Positions 28,999 through 35,492 of a stretch of 35,492 nt of DNA are shown here, piece by piece. The translations under genes and the position numbers were made by a program. A model generated the notes under the pieces. The model had not been told where the DNA came from, made no database searches, and saw nothing but the letters and a program-made list of their open reading frames with translations. The stretch spans positions 1 to 35,492 of the forward strand of contig DDWC01000034.1 in assembly GCA_002345475.1 (NCBI GenBank), read 5' to 3'. Every line of letters starts with the position of its first letter. Position 1 is the first letter of the stretch. The stretch comes from Firmicutes bacterium UBA2296 (GTDB lineage Bacteria > Bacillota > UBA994).

Positions 28999-29730
28999 AT
29001 GTCAAACTACAAACAGATGGCGGACGACTTGAGCAACTGGATAGCATTGCAGGTCAAGGCTGCTGGCTTAAAGGGTGCGGTATTTGGACTGAGTGGGGGC
29101 ATTGACTCCGCAGTGGTGGCCGGCCTGGCCAGACGCGCCCTGGGGCGAAACGCTTTGGGTGTTATTATGCCCTGCCACTCGAATCCGGAGGATAGGGAGC
29201 ACGCTCTGCTTTGTGCCCATGCCTTTGATCTTCCTGTGGCCGAGGTAGACCTCGGGCCGACCTATGACAAGTTGTTAAGCACCTTGCTGGAGGCGGCTCC
29301 CGACATTTCACCGGACCGCATGAGCAAGGCCAATCTTAAACCCAGGCTGCGCATGTCGACCCTTTACTACTTTGCCAACGTCCATTCCTATCTGGTGCTT
29401 GGGACCGGCAATCGCAGTGAACTGACTGTCGGCTATTTCACCAAACATGGTGATGGCGGCGTAGACGCTATGCCCATTGCCGGGCTGGTGAAATCAGAAG
29501 TCAGGGGCCTGGCGACCGAACTCGGCGTTCCTGGCGAAATTATTGACAAGCCTCCCTCTGCGGGGCTCTGGGAAAACCAGACCGATGAGGGCGAAATGGG
29601 GCTCAGCTATAAGCAACTGGACAGCTATATTTTGACCGGTGAAGCCGAACCGGAGATTCGTCAACGCATAGAAAGACTCATGGCCGGGAGCGCGCACAAA
29701 CGAAAGCTGCCACCCACGCCTCAGTCATAA
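28999..29730 (+). CDS. nadE: Ammonia-dependent NAD+ synthetase
   Basis: A 243-residue NAD synthetase that amidates nicotinate adenine dinucleotide with ammonia and ATP, the last step of NAD+ synthesis. The PP-loop SGGIDS (32-37) is clear, followed by MPCHSNPEDREHA, KANLKPRLRMSTLYYFAN, GTGNRSELTVGYFTKHGDGG and IDKPPSAGLWENQTDEGEMG, all family-typical. No glutaminase domain is present, so ammonia is the expected donor. The start at 28999 has AAAGGCGG 6 nt upstream; a longer reading from 28936 is translated heptad repeat and is rejected. yebC begins 13 nt after the stop with its own strong ribosome site. Confidence 0.96.
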   Translation: MSNYKQMADDLSNWIALQVKAAGLKGAVFGLSGGIDSAVVAGLARRALGRNALGVIMPCHSNPEDREHALLCAHAFDLPVAEVDLGPTYDKLLSTLLEAAPDISPDRMSKANLKPRLRMSTLYYFANVHSYLVLGTGNRSELTVGYFTKHGDGGVDAMPIAGLVKSEVRGLATELGVPGEIIDKPPSAGLWENQTDEGEMGLSYKQLDSYILTGEAEPEIRQRIERLMAGSAHKRKLPPTPQS

Positions 29731-29743
29731 GGAGGATTACACC

Positions 29744-30475
29744 ATGGCGGGACATTCAAAATGGGCTAAGATCAAGCACCGCAAGTCGAAACAGGATGCA
29801 GCCAAGGGCAAGATGTTCACCAAAGTTGCCAAGGAAATCATCATGGCGTCCAAGGCCGGCGGTGGAGATCCGGCAGCTAACTTCAGGCTGCGTATCGCCA
29901 TAGATAATGCCAAGGCCATCAACATGCCCACCGACAACATCAATCGCGCTATCGCCCGGGGAATCGGCGGCACGGAAAGTGACAACTACGAAGAGTTTAC
30001 TTACGAGGGGTACGGACCGGGCGGAGTAGCCATCATGTTGGACATTGCCACCGATAACCGTAACCGCACTGCCGGCGATATCAGGCACCTCTTCTCCAAA
30101 TACGGCGGGAATCTAGGTGAGACCGGTTGCGTAAACTGGATGTTCTCCAAAGTAGGCATGATAGTGGTCGAGAGGGAAGATTCGCCTCTTTCGGAGGACC
30201 AACTGTTGCTGATGGCCGCGGAGGCCGGGGCCGACGATCTTTCGGGCGATGAGGACTCCTTTCAGATAACCTGTGCCCCCGAGGCCATCTGGCAGGTTAA
30301 AGCTTCCCTTGAGGAACAGGGTGTAACACCGGTCAGCGCCGAGGTTACTTATGTGCCAAGTAATACGGTAGCTGTCCAGGGGGATGACGCTGTGCGCCTG
30401 ATGAAACTAATGGAACTCCTCGATGACCACGACGACGTTCAAGAGGTTTACGCCAATTTTGACATAGAAGAATAG
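29744..30475 (+). CDS. yebC: YebC/PmpR/TACO1-family protein
   Basis: A 243-residue protein with the invariant start MAGHSKWAKIKHRKSKQD, then GGDPAANFRLRIAIDNAKAINMP and YEGYGPGGVA, and a normal C-terminal domain. The family has been described as transcriptional regulators and, more recently, as helpers of translation at difficult peptide sequences. In bacteria it often sits next to ruvC, as here, though a four-gene membrane operon has been placed between. GGAGGATTACACC precedes the ATG. A strong terminator follows at once. Confidence 0.96.
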   Translation: MAGHSKWAKIKHRKSKQDAAKGKMFTKVAKEIIMASKAGGGDPAANFRLRIAIDNAKAINMPTDNINRAIARGIGGTESDNYEEFTYEGYGPGGVAIMLDIATDNRNRTAGDIRHLFSKYGGNLGETGCVNWMFSKVGMIVVEREDSPLSEDQLLLMAAEAGADDLSGDEDSFQITCAPEAIWQVKASLEEQGVTPVSAEVTYVPSNTVAVQGDDAVRLMKLMELLDDHDDVQEVYANFDIEE

Positions 30476-30477
30476 TC

Positions 30478-30510
30478 GAAAAGAGGAGCCCTGCCCGGGC
30501 TCCTCTTTTC
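30478..30510 (+). terminator. yebC terminator
   Basis: Perfect 14-bp stem GAAAAGAGGAGCCC (30478-30491) / GGGCTCCTCTTTTC (30497-30510), 5-nt loop, with TTTT inside the descending arm. Confidence 0.85.
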
Positions 30511-30558
30511 TTGCCACAGCTTCAGCCTTTTCATAAACGAAATTTACCTCTTTCGGGA

Positions 30559-30586
30559 GCAGGATTAATTCGTCACTGGGCGAATA
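30559..30586 (+). promoter_or_regulatory. Leader motif GCAGGATTA-N12-GCGAATA upstream of the membrane operon
   Basis: GCAGGATTA (30559-30567) and GCGAATA (30580-30586), 61 nt before the first start codon. Third copy of the motif in the window. No consensus promoter is obvious in 30511-30646. Confidence 0.45.
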
Positions 30587-30646
30587 TCCATCTTTGGAGT
30601 GCAGAATCAGGTGCTCCGAAGGCTCAAACCAAAGGAGGTGAAAACT

Positions 30647-31429
30647 ATGTCAATGATCCCCAATACCATGTTTGCTTTCTTCTCGTTGATCATCATCGGC
30701 GTCACCATTATCGGTGTACTGCAGATGACCAAGCAGGGCAAGATGCATCCAAAGCTGCGCCGCCTGGCCGGTTTGGACGCGCTTGAGGAAGCGATTGGAC
30801 GCGCCACAGAAATGGGTCGCCCCATCCACTATTCTCCCGGATACGGCGACATCACCAACACCAACGCTCCGGCTACCTTCGCATCCTTCGCCATCCTGTC
30901 CCACGTTACGGGGCTTTCAGCCAAGTACAATTCTCAGCTGATCGTCACCTGTAAGTCCCCCCAGTCCTTCCCGCTCATCCAGGAACTGGTCCGCACAGCT
31001 TATGCCGCGGCCGGACGCCAGGATATGTTCAAGGAAGACACCGTGCGCTTTATCTCCGAGGCTCAGTTTGCCTGGGCTGCCGGCGTACTCGGTATCTTCG
31101 TGCGTGAGAAGGTCGCTGCCAACATCATGATCGGTTACTTTATGGCCGAATCCCTGTTGTTTGCGGAAGGCGGAGCTCAAGTCGGCGCGATTCAGATCGC
31201 TGCCACCAGTAACATGGCACAGACCGCGTTTTTCGTCGCAGCTTGTGACTACGTGCTACTGGGTGAAGAGCTCTACGCCGGTGGTGCGTACCTCTCTCAG
31301 GACCCCATCAAGGTCGGCAGTATCGCCGGTCAGGACTACGTCAAGGCCATCTGTATGGTGTTTATCTCGGTTGGCACCATTATGCTCACCTTTGGTAGCG
31401 ACTGGTTGGTTCTTTTGACACGAAAGTAA
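30647..31429 (+). CDS. DUF6754-type membrane protein (operon gene 1)
   Basis: A 260-residue protein that matches my memory of DUF6754-type proteins of Bacillota and Chloroflexota; function unknown. One N-terminal membrane helix (about 7-27) is followed by a positively charged stretch (KMHPKLRRL), so the central domain (about 35-230) is probably cytoplasmic. A second helix lies near 233-256. The domain contains GYGDITNTNAPATFASFAIL, QLIVTCKSPQSFPLIQELV, REKVAANIMIGYFMAESLL, and CDYVLLGEELYAGGAYLS. AAAGGAGGTG lies 6 nt before ATG 30647; an upstream ATG at 30599 has no ribosome site. It is the first of four genes ending at the terminator at 33671. Confidence 0.75.
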   Translation: MSMIPNTMFAFFSLIIIGVTIIGVLQMTKQGKMHPKLRRLAGLDALEEAIGRATEMGRPIHYSPGYGDITNTNAPATFASFAILSHVTGLSAKYNSQLIVTCKSPQSFPLIQELVRTAYAAAGRQDMFKEDTVRFISEAQFAWAAGVLGIFVREKVAANIMIGYFMAESLLFAEGGAQVGAIQIAATSNMAQTAFFVAACDYVLLGEELYAGGAYLSQDPIKVGSIAGQDYVKAICMVFISVGTIMLTFGSDWLVLLTRK

Positions 31430-31471
31430 TCATGTGCGGATTCATTTCATCACAAGAAGGGAGGTGTAGAT

Positions 31472-32122
31472 GTGCGTAGAGAAGTTCCGTTAGTCATTAC
31501 TTTCGTCATCGGTGTGTTACTTATCGCTTCTTATTTCCTGCAAGGACCAATACTGGGCGGTGAATATACCTGGAAGACCTTGTCCTCGGACATTACCAAC
31601 TGGGGTGTTCTGGTATCAGCTTTCGCTGTGGGTATTGCGGCAGTAAACCTGACCCGCATTCACGGTAACAAGATCACCAATCAGAGGCCTGGTTTTATCA
31701 ACAGTATAGCTTTGATTGGCACCATGGTTATTTTCATTGCCGTTGGCGTGTTTAACAAACATTTCGGGACGGCCGGTACCAGGGCCTTGTTCCAGAACAT
31801 GTTTGACTACATTCTGTCACCGCTGGGCGCCGCCATGTTTGCCATTATTGCCTTTTACGTGGCTTCGGCGTCGTATCGTGCTTTCCGCGCTCGTAGCGCA
31901 GAGGCCACTATGCTACTGATTGCCGCTATCATTATGATGATGGCCAGTGCTCCAATTGGCGCTCTTATATGGAGCAAATTCCCGGTTATCGGCAAGTGGT
32001 TGCTTGACGTGGTCAATATGGCCGGTCAGCGCGGCATCCGGCTCGGTGTTGCTATCGGTGGTTTTGCCGCCAGTATGCGTATCCTGCTTGGTATCGACCG
32101 CGGCCATCTCGGTAGCGAATAA
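31472..32122 (+). CDS. Polytopic membrane protein of unknown function (operon gene 2)
   Basis: A 216-residue protein not recognised by name. Hydrophobicity suggests five or six membrane helices (about 6-26, 43-62, 77-97, 113-135, 144-166, and possibly 185-205). It begins MRREVPLVITFVIGVLLIAS, without a cleavable signal. Notable loops are LTRIHGNKITNQRPGF between helices 2 and 3 and YRAFRARSAEATM before helix 5, both basic and so probably cytoplasmic. The start is GTG 31472 with GGAGG 7 nt upstream; an overlapping ATG is out of frame. The gene lies 42 nt after gene 1 and 27 nt before gene 3. Role inferred only as part of a membrane complex. Confidence 0.8.
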   Translation: MRREVPLVITFVIGVLLIASYFLQGPILGGEYTWKTLSSDITNWGVLVSAFAVGIAAVNLTRIHGNKITNQRPGFINSIALIGTMVIFIAVGVFNKHFGTAGTRALFQNMFDYILSPLGAAMFAIIAFYVASASYRAFRARSAEATMLLIAAIIMMMASAPIGALIWSKFPVIGKWLLDVVNMAGQRGIRLGVAIGGFAASMRILLGIDRGHLGSE

Positions 32123-32149
32123 TATTGTAAGAAAGGAGGTGTCCTGAAG

Positions 32150-32977
32150 ATGAATTGGTTGGACAAACTTCAGCAGATCGACCGCAGGGTCATTTACACA
32201 TTGTTGCTTGTTGTATTACTTATTCCTATGTTTCGCCCCCTCGGTATTCCTCTTGAGGTCAATATGACCACACAAAAGGTCTATGACCTGGTACAGGCCC
32301 TTGACCCTGCCCGTGATGTCGCTCTGTTTGTTATGGACTATTCCCCCGGTGGGTCTCCTGACGTGCATCCCCAGGCGCTTATCGTCGCCGAACATCTCGC
32401 CCAGCGCGGTGTTCGAACCATTATGGTTTCGTTCGTAGACGCCGGGCCCATGTTCGCCGAACAGGTGCTTGACCACGTCAGCAAGAAGTACGACATAGTA
32501 TACGGAACGGACTTCGTCAACCTCGGTTATCTGGCCGGAATGGAAACGGCGATCAAGAACTTCGCCGAAGCTCCCCACACCGCATTTGAGCGCGATTTCC
32601 GCAACAATCCCGTAGCCAGTATGCCTATTATGGCCGGTATCACGCACATCACCGACATCGCGTTCATTATTGACTTTCAGACCGGTGACCCCGGCTATAA
32701 CGCGTTTCTTAAACAGGTTCAAGGCCCCTACGGTGTCACCTATGCCGCCGGCATAGTCACCGTCAGCGTCCCCAACGCCATGCCCTTCGTGCAATCAGGC
32801 CAGATCAGCGGACTGTTGCAGGGCCTGCGCGGTGCGGCAGAATACGAAGTATTGGTAGGTTCACCGGGCGCCGGTGCCGCCAAAATGGACGCTCAGTCTT
32901 TGGGTCACTTATTGATAATTGGTTTTATTATCGTTGGTAACGTCGCCTACTTCCTTAACAAAAAGAAGGCGGTCTAG
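32150..32977 (+). CDS. Bitopic membrane protein with large soluble domain (operon gene 3)
   Basis: A 275-residue protein, not recognised. Basic N terminus, membrane helix 1 (about 15-33), a ~210-residue soluble domain, then helix 2 (about 250-269) and a basic tail NKKKAV. By the positive-inside rule both ends are cytoplasmic and the domain is extracytoplasmic, opposite to gene 1. The domain looks alpha/beta, Rossmann-like: VALFVMDYSPGGSPDVHPQA, RGVRTIMVSFVDAGPMF, YDIVYGTDFVNLGYLAG, DIAFIIDFQTGDPGYN, then a Gly-rich GSPGAGAAKMD just before helix 2. No catalytic motif of a known family is evident. GAAAGGAGGTG precedes the ATG. Confidence 0.8.
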   Translation: MNWLDKLQQIDRRVIYTLLLVVLLIPMFRPLGIPLEVNMTTQKVYDLVQALDPARDVALFVMDYSPGGSPDVHPQALIVAEHLAQRGVRTIMVSFVDAGPMFAEQVLDHVSKKYDIVYGTDFVNLGYLAGMETAIKNFAEAPHTAFERDFRNNPVASMPIMAGITHITDIAFIIDFQTGDPGYNAFLKQVQGPYGVTYAAGIVTVSVPNAMPFVQSGQISGLLQGLRGAAEYEVLVGSPGAGAAKMDAQSLGHLLIIGFIIVGNVAYFLNKKKAV

Positions 32978-33018
32978 CATGGGTCCAGAATACTATTTGA
33001 GTCTGAGGAGGTGAAACA

Positions 33019-33657
33019 ATGAACATCTCAATGGATCCCTGGGTATGGCTTATGGGACTTGGTATGTTGGCGATTTTTTCCTTTGTATATAAGGAGAATG
33101 CTATCTACCGCCTTTTTGAACATATTTACGTAGGGGCCGCCGCGGGCTACACCATCGTCGTCAACTACGGCAACATAGTTGACCGCGGTATCATGCCGCT
33201 CTTTAAGCAGGGCAAGTACAATCTGGTCGTTCCGCTTATTATCGGCCTGTTGCTGTACGCGCGCTTCTTCAAGAACATTGCCTGGCTCAGCCGTTGGGCT
33301 ATCGCTTTCCTGCTGGGCATCGGTGTTGGCGTCTCCACTTTCGGCGAGGTCAACTCGGTCATTATCGCGCAGGTTCGCGCCAGTATGATGACCCTCATCG
33401 TGCGCAACGGCGCCGGCGTGTTCCAGCTGGGGCGCAGCGTTAACAACTGGATTATGGTTTTGGGAACCCTCTCGGTTCTACTGTACTTCTTCTTCTCCGT
33501 AGAGCAGAAGGGCCTTGTGAAGCACGGTTCAGCTTTGGGACGCGCTATCATGATGATTACCTTTGGTGTTTCCTTCGGTAACGTCGTCATGGGTCGTATC
33601 TCATTGCTGCTAGGCTCACTGGAGACCATCTTTGGTCAGTGGCTGGGTCTACTATAA
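33019..33657 (+). CDS. Polytopic membrane protein of unknown function (operon gene 4)
   Basis: A 212-residue protein, not recognised. About six membrane helices (about 8-24, 36-54, 68-84, 90-108, 141-160, 172-196). Features include YKENAIYRLFEHIYVGAAAGYTI between helices 1 and 2, GIGVGVSTFGEVNSVI after helix 4, and FGVSFGNVVMGRISLLLG near the C terminus. GAGGTG lies 7 nt before the ATG. It follows gene 3 by 41 nt and ends 13 nt before a strong terminator, so the operon is closed. With gene 2 it probably forms the membrane core of a complex whose soluble domains come from genes 1 and 3; this is inference. Confidence 0.8.
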   Translation: MNISMDPWVWLMGLGMLAIFSFVYKENAIYRLFEHIYVGAAAGYTIVVNYGNIVDRGIMPLFKQGKYNLVVPLIIGLLLYARFFKNIAWLSRWAIAFLLGIGVGVSTFGEVNSVIIAQVRASMMTLIVRNGAGVFQLGRSVNNWIMVLGTLSVLLYFFFSVEQKGLVKHGSALGRAIMMITFGVSFGNVVMGRISLLLGSLETIFGQWLGLL

Positions 33658-33670
33658 TAGCCTAATCCGC

Positions 33671-33700
33671 AAACCCGCGGCTCACACGCCGCGGGTTTTT
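33671..33700 (+). terminator. Terminator of the four-gene membrane operon
   Basis: Perfect 11-bp stem AAACCCGCGGC (33671-33681) / GCCGCGGGTTT (33688-33698), 6-nt loop, then TT continuing a five-T run. Confidence 0.9.
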
Positions 33701-33745
33701 CCATGCAGGTATTTCGCCATAAACGTCGAACTGGTGTTCATAGGC

Positions 33746-33762
33746 CACGGGCGTCGCCCGTG
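33746..33762. repeat. Palindrome CACGGGCGTCGCCCGTG
   Basis: Perfect 8-bp arms around a single T, between the operon terminator and the heptad array upstream of ruvC. Confidence 0.6.
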
Positions 33763-33772
33763 AAGGACGAGA

Positions 33773-33842
33773 GGCTGTTGGTTGTTAGCTGTTGGCTCTT
33801 GGTAGTTCTCCGAAGAGCTAAGAGCCAGGAGCCAAGAGCTCC
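33773..33842. repeat. Heptad repeat array, ten units, self-complementary
   Basis: GGCTGTT, GGTTGTT, AGCTGTT, GGCTCTT, GGTAGTT, CTCCGAA, GAGCTAA, GAGCCAG, GAGCCAA and GAGCTCC in unbroken phase. The last units are complementary to the earlier GGCTCTT-type units, so the ruvC leader can fold into a long hairpin. Confidence 0.85.
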
Positions 33843-33875
33843 CCTCCAAACACCGTCCACGAAAGGAGCCCCCAT

Positions 33876-34382
33876 ATGCTCGTTTTAGGTATAGATCCAG
33901 GTCTGGCTACCACCGGTTTTGCCGTGGTGCAGGAAACCAGGGACAAGGCGCAGCTACTGTCCTATGGATGTATTCGCACGCCCGCAGGCATGCCTGAGCC
34001 CGACCGCCTGGTAATGTTATACCGCGGGGTGAAGGAACTCCTTGCCGCAAGCGCTATTGACTGCCTGGCCATAGAGAAGCTGTTTTTTAACACCAACGTC
34101 ACCACGGCGCTATCCGTCGGACAGGCGCGTGGTGTCGTTTTGCTGGCTGCCGCAGAACAGAGCGTAGATATAGCCGAATATACCCCGCTGCAGGTAAAGC
34201 AGGCGGTGGCCGGTTACGGCCGGGCCGAAAAGGTCCAGGTACAACGCATGGTACAATCACTATTGGGACTGAAGGAAATCCTTCGTCCTGACGACGCTGC
34301 CGACGCCGCCGCCATTTGTCTGTGTCATCTGCAATCATATCGTTTTGGCGGTGCGGTAAAGAGGGGGGAAAAGGGTGTATAG
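33876..34382 (+). CDS. ruvC: Holliday junction endonuclease RuvC
   Basis: A 168-residue resolvase that nicks four-way DNA junctions symmetrically during recombination repair. The acidic catalytic set is visible: D7 (GIDPG), E67 (AIEKLFF), and D140 and D143 in RPDDAADAAA. FFNTNVTTALSVGQARGV and YTPLQVKQAVAGYGRAEK are family-typical. AAAGGAG lies 8 nt before the ATG. Its end overlaps ruvA by 8 nt. It is the first gene of ruvC-ruvA-ruvB; the preceding heptad array probably lies in its leader. yebC, the usual neighbour, is about 3.4 kb upstream beyond the membrane operon. Confidence 0.96.
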   Translation: MLVLGIDPGLATTGFAVVQETRDKAQLLSYGCIRTPAGMPEPDRLVMLYRGVKELLAASAIDCLAIEKLFFNTNVTTALSVGQARGVVLLAAAEQSVDIAEYTPLQVKQAVAGYGRAEKVQVQRMVQSLLGLKEILRPDDAADAAAICLCHLQSYRFGGAVKRGEKGV

Positions 34383-34983
34383 TTACATCTCGGGTACATT
34401 AAAAGCAAAACTCCCTGGAGCTGCAGTGGTGGACAATCAGGGTATAGGATATCGCATCAACACGGCCGACAGAGCTTTGTCAGGGCTCGAAATAGGGTCG
34501 CAGGTCCTTTTTCACACCTTTCTACACGTCCGCGAGGAAATTCTGGCCCTCTACGGCTTCCCTGAAGCCGAGGGAGTATCGCTTTTTGAACTACTCCTTT
34601 CTGTGTCCGGTATTGGGCCCAAGGCAGCTCTGGCAATTTGTGAGCTGGGTTCAGCGGCCCAGATTTACGGGGCCATTGTCGCCAGAGATATCACGTGGCT
34701 TACCAGAGCTCAGGGTGTGGGCAAGAAGACGGCTGAGCGCCTTGTCCTTGAGCTAAAAGAGAAGATAGGCAAGGATTTTTCTGCCGCTCCGCACACCGGA
34801 GCCACTGCTGCTGGAGACCTTGGAGATCTGGCCGGGCAGGCTATCGCCGCTCTGGAAGGGCTTGGTTACCGCGCCGGAGAGACCCAACCCCTGGTGGCCC
34901 AGGCCATGGCTCTGCTGGGATCCAACACTAACCTCGAAGCGTTGCTGCGGGCAGTACTTCGTAACATGGCACAAGGCAGGTGA
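34375..34983 (+). CDS. ruvA: Holliday junction branch-migration protein RuvA
   Basis: A 202-residue junction-binding protein that forms tetramers on four-way DNA and loads RuvB. It starts with GTG (MYSYISGTLKAKL), 8 nt inside ruvC, with AGGGGGG upstream. The N-terminal OB fold contains YGFPEAEGVSLFELLLSVSGIGPKAALAI; two helix-hairpin-helix motifs are GIGPKAALAI and GVGKKTAERLVLELKEKI. A C-terminal UBA-like domain (about 155-200: AIAALEGLGYRAGETQPLVA) binds RuvB. Length is normal. ruvB begins 5 nt after the stop. Confidence 0.97.
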   Translation: MYSYISGTLKAKLPGAAVVDNQGIGYRINTADRALSGLEIGSQVLFHTFLHVREEILALYGFPEAEGVSLFELLLSVSGIGPKAALAICELGSAAQIYGAIVARDITWLTRAQGVGKKTAERLVLELKEKIGKDFSAAPHTGATAAGDLGDLAGQAIAALEGLGYRAGETQPLVAQAMALLGSNTNLEALLRAVLRNMAQGR

Positions 34984-34988
34984 ATCCG

Positions 34989-35492
34989 ATGATCGAAGAA
35001 CGCATAGTGTCACCGGCAGAAATTCTGAGTGACGAGGAAAACGCCGAGAAGAGTCTGCGTCCGCGTTCCCTGAGCGAGTACATAGGGCAGGAGAAGGCCA
35101 AGGAGAACATGCGTATTTTCATCGAAGCTGCTCTTAAGCGGAGGGAAGCATTGGACCATGTTCTTCTCTATGGACCGCCCGGTCTCGGCAAAACCACGCT
35201 GGCAGGCATCATCGCTAATGAACTTGGGGTTAATCTTCGAATCACCTCCGGACCGGCGATTGAACGGCCCGGCGATTTGGCTGCCATCCTGACCAACCTG
35301 GGTGATGGCGACTGCCTCTTCATCGATGAAATACATCGGCTCAGCCGCTCCGTCGAAGAAGTCCTGTATCCGGCAATGGAGGATTACGCGCTGGATATTG
35401 TGATAGGTAAAGGGCCTTCGGCACGCAGCATCAGACTGGATCTACCCAGGTTTACTCTGGTCGGGGCCACCACCCGGGCTGGGGCGTTGTCC
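34989..35492 (+). CDS. ruvB: Holliday junction branch-migration ATPase RuvB (3' end outside window)
   Basis: The first 168 residues of RuvB, the hexameric AAA+ motor that drives junction migration with RuvA. Walker A is GPPGLGKTT (62-70), Walker B LFIDEIHRLSR (110-120), and sensor 1 LVGATTRAG near the window end. The N terminus RPRSLSEYIGQEKAKENM is typical. The remaining half (lid and winged-helix domains) lies beyond base 35,492. AGGTGA within the ruvA end serves as ribosome site for the ATG. Confidence 0.97.
   Translation, partial: MIEERIVSPAEILSDEENAEKSLRPRSLSEYIGQEKAKENMRIFIEAALKRREALDHVLLYGPPGLGKTTLAGIIANELGVNLRITSGPAIERPGDLAAILTNLGDGDCLFIDEIHRLSRSVEEVLYPAMEDYALDIVIGKGPSARSIRLDLPRFTLVGATTRAGALS

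Overview
The window looks like chromosome of an anaerobic Gram-positive bacterium of the Clostridia (Bacillota). The signs are strong AGGAGG-type ribosome sites, frequent TTG and GTG starts, and Clostridia-type genes and gene orders: rex, aroQ - Xaa-Pro peptidase - efp, ylbF - ychF, nadE - yebC, ruvC - ruvA - ruvB and a YqjM-type ene-reductase. Base composition looks slightly above half G+C. I cannot name a genus from sequence alone. No rRNA, tRNA or CRISPR array was seen.

Left part (1-8,600): the reverse-strand start of a sigma-70-type factor running off the edge; a long leader region; an AbiEi/AbiEii toxin-antitoxin pair whose promoter -10 box lies inside a near-perfect inverted repeat; two GNAT acetyltransferases, one paired with a DUF2249 protein; and three peptide-related hydrolases (M24, M20 AbgB-like, M14). 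Middle left (8,600-15,700): a PflX-like radical SAM protein, a DUF2087 regulator divergent from glutaminyl-tRNA synthetase (glnS), a DJ-1/PfpI-fold lipoprotein, a NamA/YqjM ene-reductase and a class II aldolase. A complete IS1182-type transposase gene follows at 16,012-17,436.

Middle right (17,850-27,100), all on the reverse strand: rex, efp, an M24 peptidase, aroQ, two overlapping paralogous amidohydrolases, a 5'-truncated aroB remnant, a lipoprotein with two FMN-binding repeats resembling the extracellular electron-transfer protein PplA, and two coupled CNNM/CorC-type membrane proteins. Right part (27,230-35,492), forward strand: ylbF-ychF, nadE, yebC, a self-contained four-gene operon of uncharacterised membrane proteins starting with a DUF6754-type protein, then ruvC, ruvA and partial ruvB.

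Most long intergenic gaps carry unusual degenerate tandem arrays with a strict 7-nt period. Unit families change along an array while the phase is kept. The largest, exactly 21 units (147 nt), directly abuts the truncated 5' end of aroB. Other dispersed elements are a GGCACAGC palindrome, a four-unit ATCAG decamer element, a CCGCGAG..CTCGCCGCTAC element, and a leader motif (GCAGGATTA .. GCGA(G)A(A)) seen upstream of three transcription units. The strongest candidates for something undescribed are the four-gene membrane operon, the heptad arrays with their link to the broken aroB, and the amidohydrolase pair in which one partner has lost metal-binding histidines.
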